Shown here one piece after another: positions 1 to 8,180 of a stretch of DNA of 55,453 nt. Origin of the DNA: Eubacterium brachy ATCC 33089. Lineage in GTDB: Bacteria; Bacillota; Clostridia; Peptostreptococcales; Anaerovoracaceae. The notes under the pieces are model-generated. The model was given only the letters and a program-made list of their open reading frames with translations. It made no database searches and was not told the DNA's origin. A program made the position numbers and the translations under genes. How positions within the stretch are numbered: position 1 is the first letter of the stretch; the number at the start of each line of letters is the position of its first letter. The stretch covers positions 1-55,453 of the forward strand of contig KI535285.1 in NCBI GenBank assembly GCA_000488855.1. The letters are read 5' to 3'.

Positions 1-73
1 TTTGCTGTCAATGCCATTTTTAAACTTTTTTGTTTTCCCGCTGTTTTTTATTCATCCGATGCTCCCGTCAGTA
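1..73 (-). other. Spacer downstream of copA, possible start of next gene
   Basis: This short stretch follows the copA stop codon and runs off the window. On the minus strand a GGGAG ribosome-site-like sequence precedes an ATG at 53-55 that opens an 11-codon lysine-rich frame ending at position 20. A second ATG at 15-17 begins Met-Ala-Leu-Thr-Ala and continues out of the window, but it has no good ribosome site. Either could belong to the next gene of a copper operon. The edge prevents a decision. Confidence 0.2.
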
Positions 74-283
74 TTACTTGATGTTTAATACTTCATATCC
101 CTCGTCTGTAATCGCCTTGGTTATAGCTTCATCAGTCACAGTTCCGTTGTGCTCTACTTCAACTAATCCATCATCCAGCGTCACTTTCACATCTTCAACA
201 CCGTCTACGGCTTCCACAGCTTTCTTGACATGAGCCACGCAATGCTGACAAGTCATTCCTCCTACTTCAATTTCTCTCTTCAT
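74..283 (-). CDS. copZ: Possible free CopZ-like copper chaperone from an internal start in copA
   Basis: The last 69 codons of copA could be translated on their own. The ATG at 281-283 (Met833 of the pump) is preceded, nine bases upstream, by GGAGGTG at 293-299, a near-perfect Shine-Dalgarno sequence embedded in the linker codons. The product would start MKREIEVGGMTCQHC and be a complete single heavy-metal domain, the size of stand-alone CopZ chaperones. Two readings are possible: an old copA-copZ gene pair became fused in frame while copZ kept its ribosome site, or both fused and free forms are made. The sequence shows the signal; actual use of the internal start is inference. Confidence 0.45.
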   Translation of the reverse strand: MKREIEVGGMTCQHCVAHVKKAVEAVDGVEDVKVTLDDGLVEVEHNGTVTDEAITKAITDEGYEVLNIK

Positions 284-2779
284 TTTTTTATTCACCTCCG
301 CTATATCGTTTGAACCTGTCTTCGTCGGTTCTTCAATATTATCTTTTATGATATCCACCTCTTCAATTGTATAGAATTGAACATCTGCTGCATCCTCTGC
401 ATTTCTTCCTCGAATTTCCTTTTTATTCCCCGTGAAAAATCTCAACCTTAGGGCATTTGATACTACGCATATTGAACTGAATCCCATCGCTGTAGCCGCT
501 ATCATCGGATTTAATCTAAGCGAGAACAGACTGTAAAACACTCCTGCTGCAATAGGAATACCTATTACGTTGTATATAAATGCCCAGAACAAATTCTGCT
601 TGATATTTCTTATGACCTTCTTGCTCAAGTCAAAAGTTATCAATATGTCTCTCAAATCGCTTTTCATCAGCACCACATCTGCCGCTTCCATCGCTACATC
701 AGTTCCGGCACCTATCGCAATTCCCACATCAGCTCTTGCAAGAGCTGGAGCATCATTTATTCCGTCTCCAACCATAGCTACCAAATTCTGATTACTCCTC
801 AAACCTGCCACGATGGACTCTTTATCTTCCGGTAGAACCTCCGATATTATTTCATTGACTCCCACTTTATTTCCTATATATTTTGCCGTTTTTTCGTTAT
901 CTCCGGTCAACATTACAACCTTTATATTTTCCTGTTGCATTTCGCTTATGGCCTCAATGCTCGTATTTTTTACAGTATCTGCAACCGCTATAACTCCTAC
1001 AAGCAGACCGTTTGCAGAAAAATATATAGGTGTTTTGCCAACCATTGCAAAATCGTTGCCAAGTTTTAAAGCATCATTCAAGTTTCCTTTTATTCCGCTC
1101 TCCTCCATAAACTTGAAATTTCCCGCCAGACATTTTGAATTCTGTATTATAGCTTCAATACCTCTTCCCGGAATTTGCCTAAACTCATCTATCTCCAATA
1201 AAATTCCGTTGTTTGCCTTTCCGAACTCAACAATCCCCTGTCCTATGGGATGTTCAGATTTTCCTTCGATGGAATACGCCAGAGAAATGAATTTATCTCT
1301 GTTGATACTTTCTAGAATTCCTATATCCGTAACTCTCGGCTTTCCTTCCGTTATCGTCCCGGTCTTATCCAAGACCACGGTATTTACCTTATAGGATACT
1401 TCCAATGCTTCCGCCGATTTTATTAAAATGCCGTCAGCCACGCCTCTTCCCGTTCCCACCATAATTGCAGTAGGAGTCGCAAGACCCAATGCACACGGAC
1501 ATGAAATCACCAAAACGGAAATTGCCATTGACAGAGAAAATTCCAGCCCCTTTCCTATTGAAAGCCACACTGCAAAAGTCACTATGCCGATTCCTATCAC
1601 GGTCGGCACAAATATACTGCTGACTTTATCTGCTATCTTTTCAATAGGCGCCTTGGAAGACGTAGCATCGTCGACGAGTTTTATAATCTTCGATAACGCT
1701 GTTTCACTTCCAACTTTCTCTATTCTCACTGTGAAAGCCCCTGATTTATTTATACTGCCACCGATCACTTTGCTGCCTTTAAATTTTTCCACCGGCACAG
1801 ACTCCCCTGTTATCAAAGACTCATCTACGCTACCGAATCCATCTACCACAACTCCATCCGATGCAATAGACTCTCCGGCCTTAACCAAAATTAAATCTCC
1901 TACTTTAAGTTTTTCTATCGGAATGTCCACCTGGATCTTGGACGGGTCAAACTTGCTGTTCTCTCCTACCTTTCTAGCGGTCTTAGGCGTTAAATCCATC
2001 AGTTTTCGTATGCTGGAAGATGTCTTTCTCTTAGCTCTTGCCTCAAAGAACTTGCCCAGAGTTATAAGCGTCAAAATCATGCCGGCAGATTCAAAGTACA
2101 GGTCCATCGCGAAGCGATGTACAGCCTGCATATCATCGTTCTTCATTGCAATTAAAATCTTCACTATAGCATATATTCCATATACTATGGAAGCTCCTGA
2201 ACCTATAGCTATCAGAGAATCCATATTCGGATTTCTCTTAAACAAATTTTTGATTCCGTTTATAAAAAACCTTCTGTTAACGAATACGACAGGAATCAAT
2301 AACGCTATCTGAACCATGGCGAATATGTGAGAATATTCTGCTTCTATAAATATCTTAGGCAATGGCCAGCCCATCATATGTCCCATGGAGATATAGAACA
2401 GCGGAATGGTAAATACCGCTGAAATTATGAGCCTTCTCCTCATAGAATCAATCTCTTCGTTTTCCATTTTTTCAATTTCTTCAATTCCTTTTTTGTATTG
2501 ATCTTCAGTTGATCCGTTACCATTTCCTGTTGTAGATACTCCGTCTTTTTCCAGCAGTCTGGCATCATACCCTGCTTTTTTCACTGTATCAACAATTTCT
2601 TTCACAGAAGTTTTGCTTTCATCTATATTTAACGTCATGGAATGCTTGAGCAGATTTACACTCACGTCGTCGGCACCTTCAACTGCAGTTACTACTTTAT
2701 CAACCCTGGCCGAGCACGCAGAACAGGTCATACCGCCTACATAAAATTTCAAATTGGTTTTTTTCTCACTATTATTCAT
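74..2779 (-). CDS. copA: Copper-exporting P1B-type ATPase with N- and C-terminal HMA domains
   Basis: This 901-residue membrane pump is expected to use ATP to export Cu(I) from the cytoplasm. An N-terminal heavy-metal domain has the MTCSAC motif with Cys19 and Cys22. The core shows the transmembrane CPC metal site, the phosphorylated Asp in DKTGT, the SEHP motif of the nucleotide domain and the GDGINDAP hinge. After the last membrane helices comes an acidic linker of about 50 residues, then a second heavy-metal domain with GGMTCQHC (Cys844 and Cys847). CopA proteins usually carry such domains only at the N-terminus, so the tail looks like a fused CopZ chaperone. The start is an ATG preceded by AAAGGGG. 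No copper regulator gene is visible nearby. The metal could be silver as well as copper, but CPC plus MxCxxC favours Cu(I). Confidence 0.95.
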   Translation of the reverse strand: MNNSEKKTNLKFYVGGMTCSACSARVDKVVTAVEGADDVSVNLLKHSMTLNIDESKTSVKEIVDTVKKAGYDARLLEKDGVSTTGNGNGSTEDQYKKGIEEIEKMENEEIDSMRRRLIISAVFTIPLFYISMGHMMGWPLPKIFIEAEYSHIFAMVQIALLIPVVFVNRRFFINGIKNLFKRNPNMDSLIAIGSGASIVYGIYAIVKILIAMKNDDMQAVHRFAMDLYFESAGMILTLITLGKFFEARAKRKTSSSIRKLMDLTPKTARKVGENSKFDPSKIQVDIPIEKLKVGDLILVKAGESIASDGVVVDGFGSVDESLITGESVPVEKFKGSKVIGGSINKSGAFTVRIEKVGSETALSKIIKLVDDATSSKAPIEKIADKVSSIFVPTVIGIGIVTFAVWLSIGKGLEFSLSMAISVLVISCPCALGLATPTAIMVGTGRGVADGILIKSAEALEVSYKVNTVVLDKTGTITEGKPRVTDIGILESINRDKFISLAYSIEGKSEHPIGQGIVEFGKANNGILLEIDEFRQIPGRGIEAIIQNSKCLAGNFKFMEESGIKGNLNDALKLGNDFAMVGKTPIYFSANGLLVGVIAVADTVKNTSIEAISEMQQENIKVVMLTGDNEKTAKYIGNKVGVNEIISEVLPEDKESIVAGLRSNQNLVAMVGDGINDAPALARADVGIAIGAGTDVAMEAADVVLMKSDLRDILITFDLSKKVIRNIKQNLFWAFIYNVIGIPIAAGVFYSLFSLRLNPMIAATAMGFSSICVVSNALRLRFFTGNKKEIRGRNAEDAADVQFYTIEEVDIIKDNIEEPTKTGSNDIAEVNKKMKREIEVGGMTCQHCVAHVKKAVEAVDGVEDVKVTLDDGLVEVEHNGTVTDEAITKAITDEGYEVLNIK

Positions 2780-2891
2780 TTGAACTAACCCCTTTGCAAA
2801 AATTTATTTACTATGAACTATTATTCCCTTATTGTCGTTTTCAACACATCATCCTTCTGAAAATCATTGCGATTTTTTATGATTTGTTCTC

Positions 2892-2921
2892 ATATTTCTA
2901 TCACCATGCTTTCTTCATCTC
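2892..2921. repeat. 30-bp direct repeat, copy 1, upstream of copA
   Basis: This 30-bp element is repeated at 2958-2987 with one mismatch (T or C at the eighth base), a 66-bp period. Read on the minus strand each copy contains ATGAAGAAAGCATGGTGA, a five-codon frame MKKAW. It lies 110-210 bp before the copA start, so it may be a duplicated regulatory site or a small tandem duplication. Confidence 0.7.
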
Positions 2922-2957
2922 GCTTAAATGAGAATTTGCTGAATCAAAGAGAGAGCA

Positions 2958-2987
2958 ATATTTCCATCACCATGCTTTCTTCATCTC
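2958..2987. repeat. 30-bp direct repeat, copy 2, upstream of copA
   Basis: This is the second copy of the element at 2892-2921. It is followed on the plus strand by TCTAGTATAACATAATT. Both copies lie in the leader region of copA, between the pump and the plus-strand island. Confidence 0.7.
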
Positions 2988-3156
2988 TAGTATAACATAA
3001 TTTTCACTTTATATAACACGCCATATCCAACATTTAGTAGAATAACAATTATTATCCTAACAGCACTATGGATTACATAATATCAACTGAACAGGAGTGA
3101 TATAGACACAACAAGGAAGATCGAATTGTCGAAAAACAAAAGACACAGAATAATGA

Positions 3157-3345
3157 AACACAAATAACAGAAAAACAATCTATACTTGGTACTATGATAA
3201 AAAAGATTATAGGAAAAACCTTTGTAACAATAATATGTCTTGCTCCGATAGCAAGGATATATTCAAAAAATCTGTTAAAGGTATTACTATCGAAACGGAA
3301 AAAATAAGAAAAAACAGACCGCTTTATATACATGTCCCTATATGA
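3157..3345 (+). pseudogene. Decayed coding fragment, copy A (unknown family)
   Basis: An open frame of 62 codons without a start codon runs here and ends at TGA 3343-3345. It includes RKTIYTWYYDKKDYRKN and later KSVKGITIETEKIRK. A second, more damaged copy at 4242-4386 matches closely at the DNA level, with the same start (TIYTW) and end (KAVKGITIETERI) segments but a one-base frameshift. Two copies of the same peptide-like pattern on either side of an intact gene pair point to a duplicated and decaying gene rather than chance. I do not recognise the family. Confidence 0.5.
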
Positions 3346-3394
3346 ATTTTTACAACAATTCGATAATTTTAGACTATAAAAATGTTTTCGAAAA

Positions 3395-3403
3395 TGATAT
3401 AAT
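3395..3403 (+). promoter_or_regulatory. Extended -10 promoter for the small-gene pair
   Basis: TGATATAAT is a perfect extended -10 (TGnTATAAT) about 80 bp before the start of the gene at 3485. No convincing -35 is seen, which is normal for extended -10 promoters. The same nonamer occurs before the response-regulator gene at 4987-4995. Confidence 0.5.
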
Positions 3404-3484
3404 GAACCAGTTAACAAAGACTAAGTTTGCTTATATATTGAAACTTGATAAGACGGAATTAAAATTATACAGGAGGAACGTATT

Positions 3485-3955
3485 ATGGGCTTGTTTGGAA
3501 AAAAGAAACAATGGGATACTCAAAAGTCAGACGCAAACAAAAGCAGATTAAGAGAATTATTTAATGGAGTTATGGAAGATGGAGACTCCTACGACATTGT
3601 CTATGGGTATGGCTTGAATATAAAGAACAGTGATTATATTGTAGCTCGTAAAAAAACATACACGTACACAAGTTTAATTATAGGCTATCGTGAAACTGAT
3701 ATGAGCATAGCATTGCTACAAACAACTCCGGAGCTTGAGGGTTGTAGTGAAGCTGAAATTTTTAGAAAAGACAATATTAAAAAGGCAAAAATTGCAACAG
3801 GTATGTACACGATTTATCATCAAGGTGGATTGATGGCAGGATATACTCAATTTGCAACTTTAGCAGAAAATGATGAAAAATTCCTCGCTTATGTATATCA
3901 GCCTGAAGAATATGACAAGTTTGATACATTCTTTAAGAAATTTTCGGGCAGGTAA
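3485..3955 (+). CDS. Hypothetical 156-residue soluble protein
   Basis: I do not recognise this protein. It begins MGLFGKKKQWD, has no signal peptide or membrane segment, and looks like a small mixed alpha/beta cytoplasmic domain with many Tyr residues, ending in an acidic-aromatic stretch (YQPEEYDKFDTFFKKF). The start is set by AGGAGG eight bases before the ATG. It is followed after three bases by a one-helix membrane protein, so the two probably work together. Its surroundings (duplicated coding debris, an immunity-like remnant, repeated terminators) resemble accessory loci that turn over quickly, such as immunity gene clusters. A role there is inference only. Confidence 0.7.
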   Translation: MGLFGKKKQWDTQKSDANKSRLRELFNGVMEDGDSYDIVYGYGLNIKNSDYIVARKKTYTYTSLIIGYRETDMSIALLQTTPELEGCSEAEIFRKDNIKKAKIATGMYTIYHQGGLMAGYTQFATLAENDEKFLAYVYQPEEYDKFDTFFKKFSGR

Positions 3956-3958
3956 GCC

Positions 3959-4150
3959 ATGAATTGGCTAACATACTTTTTAATCTTTTTCGCTATCTGT
4001 ATTGTATGGTTTGTTATTACACGAATTTGGGTAAATGGCATAGACATGATTATCTCTGCCCTCAAGAAAATGTTGGGACTAAATAAAAATGACAGTACGG
4101 AAAGTTGGCATACTTTGGAAGATATTAGGGATAAGACTAAGAAAGATTAA
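3959..4150 (+). CDS. Hypothetical 63-residue single-helix membrane protein
   Basis: The N-terminal half is one hydrophobic helix (about residues 4-22, WLTYFLIFFAICIVWFVI). A short amphipathic stretch and a charged tail ending DIRDKTKKD follow. The start lies three bases after the stop of the preceding gene and has only a weak ribosome site (GGCAGG), so translation is probably coupled. A hairpin terminator follows at 4183. I cannot assign a family. It may anchor the upstream protein at the membrane. Confidence 0.6.
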   Translation: MNWLTYFLIFFAICIVWFVITRIWVNGIDMIISALKKMLGLNKNDSTESWHTLEDIRDKTKKD

Positions 4151-4182
4151 ATAACAAATACAATTAAATTTATAAGACTTTG

Positions 4183-4216
4183 AAAAACAGTAAATCAAAT
4201 TAGTTTACTGTTTTTT
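4183..4216 (+). terminator. Intrinsic terminator after the small-gene pair
   Basis: AAAAACAGTAAA and TTTACTGTTTTTT form an uninterrupted stem with a nine-base loop, ending in a T run. Nearly the same hairpin, with the same TCAAA loop start, recurs at 4773-4803 after the immunity-like remnant. This suggests the two units arose by duplication. Confidence 0.8.
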
Positions 4217-4241
4217 GTTGCTCAAAATCGAGAAGAAAGGA

Positions 4242-4386
4242 AACAATCTACACTTGGTCCCATGATAAACAAAGATTATAGGAAAAACCTTTGTAACAGA
4301 AATATATTTTGACCCCGATAACAAGTATACATTGCAAAAAAGCTGTTAAAGGTATTACTATCGAAACGGAAAGAATAGAGAAAGAT
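4242..4386 (+). pseudogene. Decayed coding fragment, copy B
   Basis: This segment aligns base for base with 3174-3316, with scattered substitutions and small indels. Shared blocks include GATTATAGGAAAAACCTTTG and TGTTAAAGGTATTACTATCG. In-frame stops and a one-base insertion relative to copy A destroy the frame. The C-terminal part still reads KAVKGITIETERIEKD. It follows the terminator at 4183 and precedes the SUKH-like remnant. Confidence 0.55.
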
Positions 4387-4503
4387 ATATTATTTTTCTA
4401 TCTATATCTTTCCTAATATGTGCTGATGAATACTTGATGGCAAGCAGGAAATTGTACAGTAGAAAGGATATCCTAAAAATGGTATAATCTTAGCAGATAT
4501 TAG

Positions 4504-4716
4504 GGATATTACCCTGTTTATACAGCCATACATGGCAGAGGTGTTTGGAAACCGTTAAAGGGTTCTGATAACATTTGCCAGTTTGCTGAAGTTCTAAATA
4601 AAATTAATAGTACAAACCTAAACTTTCCTTGCAGTTTAGACTTTTTAAATGATATTGTAGATTTGAAAAGTGATTTTTGGTGCAAAGTAAATGAAAGTTG
4701 TAAAGAAGTTGAATAA
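4504..4716 (+). pseudogene. C-terminal remnant resembling a SUKH/SMI1-type immunity protein
   Basis: A 70-codon frame with no start codon begins after an in-frame TAG and ends at TAA 4714-4716. Its N-terminal part reads GYYPVYTAIHGRGVWKP and continues to FAEVLNKINS and a Cys-rich acidic end. The pattern of a Tyr/His-Gly segment, Trp-Lys-Pro and a helix with FAEVL is what I associate with the C-terminal half of SUKH-superfamily immunity proteins of contact-dependent toxin systems. The upstream part is in another frame (ILADIRD), consistent with a frameshifted and truncated gene. The family call comes from pattern memory only. Confidence 0.4.
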
Positions 4717-4772
4717 CCACTGTTTATAAAATCCAGGCATCTGAATATGATCTATGACATAGCAATTCGCAG

Positions 4773-4803
4773 AACAGTAAATCAAACAGTTTTACTGTTT
4801 TTT
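4773..4803 (+). terminator. Intrinsic terminator after the immunity-like remnant
   Basis: AACAGTAAA and TTTACTGTT form a stem with a short loop, followed by a T-rich tail. It is a near copy of the hairpin at 4183-4216. The remaining stretch to 4986 contains only AT-rich sequence and a loose inverted repeat at about 4840-4889. Confidence 0.75.
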
Positions 4804-4986
4804 CTTTACTTAAACTTCAAGAGATAAGCATTCACAAACAAAAAGGTGCTTGACAAAATTCTCACCGCTTTACATCCACCTTTTGTTTTCGACATTAAGT
4901 TCCAATTTTTAGAAGATTTTAAATCTCATTTTCCCACTTCCACATTAATCCGTGACTATCTATTTATATGAATTTTACTATTACTA

Positions 4987-4995
4987 TGATATAAT
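4987..4995 (+). promoter_or_regulatory. Extended -10 promoter for the two-component system
   Basis: TGATATAAT lies 44 bp before the response-regulator start. A TATATGAATTTTAC stretch just upstream (about 4965-4978) is shared, with one extra T, by sequence at 3341-3355 before the small-gene promoter. The two promoter regions may therefore be related by duplication. Confidence 0.5.
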
Positions 4996-5039
4996 GGTTA
5001 ACGTATAAAATCAGATATTTAATATTGCAAGGAGAACAT

Positions 5040-5753
5040 ATGAATAAACTACTAATCGCCGATGACGAGTCACGCATAAGGGAAGTTATTAAAGAATATG
5101 CCCAATTTTTCGACTTTGAAGTTTACCAAGCCGTAGATGGTGAAGATGCCGTAACTAAAGCCTTATCAGAAAATTTTGATATTATAGTTATGGATATTAT
5201 GATGCCTATCAAAGACGGGTATACAGCAGCAAGAGAAATAAGAGAAAAAAAAGACACTCCTATAATTTTATTATCTGCCAGAAGCGAAGAATATGACAAG
5301 TTGTACGGCTTTGAAATAGGTATAGATGACTACGTGGTCAAGCCTTTCAGTCCAAAAGAGCTTATGGCGAGAATAAATGCCGTTATCACAAGACATAAAT
5401 CCATATCCGGTCGTGATCAAAGCATCCGAGTTGAAACCTCAATTCCCGCATCTGATGAAATTTTTGAAATTCAAGGATTGAAATTGGACAAACCCAGCAG
5501 ACAGGTGAGCATCGACGGGGAGAAAGTCAATCTGACACCGAAGGAATTTGATCTCCTATGCTATTTAATCGATAACAGAAATGTCGCGCTCTCCCGAGAA
5601 ACACTCCTTGGAGATATATGGGGATATGAATTTTATGAGGATGATAGAACCATCGACACACATATAAAAAATCTCCGCAATCACTTAGATAAATATAGGG
5701 ATTTAATAGTTACAATCAGAGGTGTAGGTTACAAATTTGAATATGAAGATTAG
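5040..5753 (+). CDS. OmpR/PhoB-family response regulator
   Basis: This DNA-binding regulator is activated by phosphorylation. The receiver domain (about residues 3-115) has the acidic pair Asp8-Asp9, the phosphorylation site Asp52 in VMDIMMP, and the conserved Lys in VVKPF. A linker of about 25 residues leads to a winged-helix output domain (about 145-235) with LTPKEFDLLCYL and a recognition region ending in RGVGYKFE. I chose the ATG at 5040 because AAGGAG ends five bases before it. The 237-residue product is normal for the family. The kinase gene overlaps its end. The target genes are unknown; the neighbouring island and copper pump are possible but unproven targets. Confidence 0.93.
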   Translation: MNKLLIADDESRIREVIKEYAQFFDFEVYQAVDGEDAVTKALSENFDIIVMDIMMPIKDGYTAAREIREKKDTPIILLSARSEEYDKLYGFEIGIDDYVVKPFSPKELMARINAVITRHKSISGRDQSIRVETSIPASDEIFEIQGLKLDKPSRQVSIDGEKVNLTPKEFDLLCYLIDNRNVALSRETLLGDIWGYEFYEDDRTIDTHIKNLRNHLDKYRDLIVTIRGVGYKFEYED

Positions 5754-7155
5754 GATTGATTACAAAAGTATAAAGTTCAAAGTAATTTTATACTTTTTCG
5801 TTTTTACAGTTATAATAGGATGTATGATCTGGTATCTCCAGGTTTTCTTTCTGAGCAACTACTACGATAAAATGAAAATTTTGGAGAGTGAAAACTCCGT
5901 TGCCAAAATATCGGAATTGTATCACAAAAGCACCTTGAAAGATTTTGTTGAAAAAGTAGATGAGCTGACCGATAACAACGATTTACTGGTTCAGGTCATA
6001 TCCGACGATGAGACCTTGTTCTCATCCAGCTCACAGCTTGAAGCCTATAAAAATGAAATCGAGAGAGGACATACCTTGCTTAAAAAATCAGGGGGAAAAG
6101 ATGGTGTTTCTCTGATTTTGAAAGGCACAAAATCCAAGCGTGAAACATGGGTATATGCAGGGTACCTAGACTCCTCCAAACACACGCTGCTATACGTGGT
6201 ATCTCCATTGTATCCCGTCACTTCTACGGTCAAAATCATACAGCAACAACTCATCTATATTTTGCTGTTATCATTTTTAATTTCCTTAGGGCTGGCATTT
6301 TACACTTCGCGTAGAATTTCAACACCTATTGAAAATATATCGAAAAAGGCTAAACTGCTTGCTATCGGAAAAACAGGCATACGTTTTGATGACAAATATT
6401 CATATACTGAAATAGATAATCTTGCAGAGAACCTCAACAGGGCTTCTATTGAAATAGACAAGTCCATGGAATTGCAGAAAGATTTGATTGCCAATATTTC
6501 TCACGATCTTAAAACACCTCTGACTATGGTTAAATCCTATGCTGAAATGATCAGAGATTTATCCGGTGATTTTCCTGACAAGCGAAATGCTCACCTACAA
6601 GTAATCATAGACGAATCAGATAGACTCAACTCTCTCGTAAACGATATTTTAACGCTGTCTTCCGTACAGTCCGGAACCTTGAAGTTGGAAATTACCAAAT
6701 TCAGCATCAAAGACTTGTTTCAATCTGTCATTCAGCCTTATTATATTTTAAAAAATCAGGGATATAAGATTATGTTCAACTGCCGGCAAGATGTGGATGT
6801 GAAGGGAGATCCCGATAAGATAAAGCAGGTAGTTTCAAATCTTGTCACCAATGCTATTAAATATTGCGGTGAAGATAAAGAGATTTTTATAAATGTAAAG
6901 AAGTGGGGTAAAAGAGTTCACTGTGAAATTGTAGACCATGGTCAGGGTATCAAAGCGGATGAGCTTCCGTACATCTGGGAAAGATATTATCAATCCAGTA
7001 CAAATCACGTTCGCACTACGAAAGGTTCAGGAATCGGACTTTCCATAGTCAAGGAGATTTTAAATGCTCACAATGCACGATACGGTGCGGAGAGCAAAGT
7101 TGGCAGAGGTACCACTTTTTGGTTTGAACTCGATGTAGCGGGAAGCGATGAATGA
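5743..7155 (+). CDS. Sensor histidine kinase, HAMP-HisKA-HATPase
   Basis: This is the membrane sensor partner of the preceding regulator. Two membrane helices (about residues 11-35 and 165-187) enclose an extracellular domain of about 130 residues. A HAMP segment (RRISTPIENISKKAK) follows, then the dimerisation domain with the phospho-accepting His254 in NISHDLKTPL. The ATPase domain has the N box (NLVTNAIKY), a G1 box (DHGQGI) and a G2 box (GSGIGLSIVKEI). The likely start, ATG at 5743, overlaps the regulator stop by 11 bases, so translation is coupled. A TTG at 5737 is an alternative. The sensed signal cannot be read from the sequence. Confidence 0.93.
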   Translation: MKIRIDYKSIKFKVILYFFVFTVIIGCMIWYLQVFFLSNYYDKMKILESENSVAKISELYHKSTLKDFVEKVDELTDNNDLLVQVISDDETLFSSSSQLEAYKNEIERGHTLLKKSGGKDGVSLILKGTKSKRETWVYAGYLDSSKHTLLYVVSPLYPVTSTVKIIQQQLIYILLLSFLISLGLAFYTSRRISTPIENISKKAKLLAIGKTGIRFDDKYSYTEIDNLAENLNRASIEIDKSMELQKDLIANISHDLKTPLTMVKSYAEMIRDLSGDFPDKRNAHLQVIIDESDRLNSLVNDILTLSSVQSGTLKLEITKFSIKDLFQSVIQPYYILKNQGYKIMFNCRQDVDVKGDPDKIKQVVSNLVTNAIKYCGEDKEIFINVKKWGKRVHCEIVDHGQGIKADELPYIWERYYQSSTNHVRTTKGSGIGLSIVKEILNAHNARYGAESKVGRGTTFWFELDVAGSDE

Positions 7156-7296
7156 AATAATTCCAACGCAATTTCCCATATGCTCTTTCAATTTCATATA
7201 AATATATAGAATTGTCAACGCTGCGAAAGCTTTAATATTCTCCTCTTTTCCGATTGAAAGTGATAATTGCAAAATTTTTCTATTAAATTTTTGCAG

Positions 7297-7313
7297 CCGA
7301 CTCTTTCAGTCGG
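7297..7313. terminator. Hairpin between convergent genes
   Basis: CCGACT, a five-base loop and AGTCGG form a stem between the kinase (plus) and rsmE (minus). The flanks are AT-rich but lack a clean T run on either side. It may act as a weak two-way terminator. Confidence 0.45.
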
Positions 7314-7336
7314 AATTCTTTAAATTTTCCGACATT

Positions 7337-8083
7337 CTACATTTCCAATTCGTACATAGTCATGGATAAGGCTACCATTCCGGCAGTCTCCGTCCTTAAA
7401 ATGGTTTTTCCTAAAGACACAGGACGTATCCCACATTCCTCAATTTTTCTCACTTCATTTTTTGAGAATCCGCCTTCCGGTCCTATCATAATGGCTGCTT
7501 TTTCTATTTTTTTATCAGACAAATTCTCATTTTGCAAATATTTTTTAATAGTTAAATTCTCTTCACCTTCATAAGGAAATATTATTAGGTCGAAATCGGT
7601 TATGTGATTCATCATCTCATCAAATGTCATCTCCGGACTTATTTCAGGTATAATTCCCCTTTTGCACTGCTTTGCCGCCGATTCTGAAATTCCATTGTAC
7701 CTGGCTCTCTTCTTATCAGATTTCTCGCCGAGTTTTCCTATGCTCCTGTCCATCTTGACCGGAACTATACCCTTAATGCCGATTTCGACGTTCTTTTGAA
7801 TTATCAGATCCATTTTTCCTTTTTTCGGAATACCCTGAAATAATGTAAAATCTATGTCCGGTTCTTTTGCACATGCGTTTTTATCCACAATTTTTCCCTC
7901 GACTATGTCCTTATTCAAACTGATAATTTCAGCAATGTATTCCCATTTTATTCCGTCTGCTACTTCTATATCGTCTCCAACCTTCAAACGAAGGACCTTG
8001 TTTATATGATTTACATCATCTTTTTTATCAATTATCAGACATTTATCCCCTATGTTTTTCGGAGACACAAAAAATCTGTTCAT
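7337..8083 (-). CDS. rsmE: 16S rRNA (uracil-1498-N3)-methyltransferase
   Basis: RsmE methylates U1498 of 16S rRNA in the 30S subunit using S-adenosylmethionine. The 248-residue length is typical. The N-terminal part is a PUA-like RNA-binding domain (about 1-70). The C-terminal SPOUT knot carries the signature IGPEGGFSKNE and the final cofactor loop LGKTILRTETAGMVALSM. It lies downstream of prmA on the same strand, a common order in Firmicutes, with a 127-bp gap that contains a hairpin. Confidence 0.93.
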   Translation of the reverse strand: MNRFFVSPKNIGDKCLIIDKKDDVNHINKVLRLKVGDDIEVADGIKWEYIAEIISLNKDIVEGKIVDKNACAKEPDIDFTLFQGIPKKGKMDLIIQKNVEIGIKGIVPVKMDRSIGKLGEKSDKKRARYNGISESAAKQCKRGIIPEISPEMTFDEMMNHITDFDLIIFPYEGEENLTIKKYLQNENLSDKKIEKAAIMIGPEGGFSKNEVRKIEECGIRPVSLGKTILRTETAGMVALSMTMYELEM

Positions 8084-8180
8084 AATATCACTCCGTCACT
8101 TATCTATACCAGCTGTCAATGAAAACTCTCAATATTCCCATATGATTATAATCATCGCTATTAAATTCATCATACGACAA

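Noticed and set aside
813-2312. Two long plus-strand frames opposite copA
   Set aside because: They are mirror frames of a clear P-type ATPase, have no ribosome sites, and their Ser/Pro-rich composition is typical of antisense reading.
3073-3417. A 114-codon minus-strand frame in the island
   Set aside because: It runs across the decayed fragment and the promoter of the next gene in the opposite direction. It has no ribosome site.
4838-4889. Inverted repeat AAAAGGTG...CACCTTTT
   Set aside because: The arms are short and the loop of nearly 30 bases is too long for a terminator. It is probably chance in AT-rich DNA.
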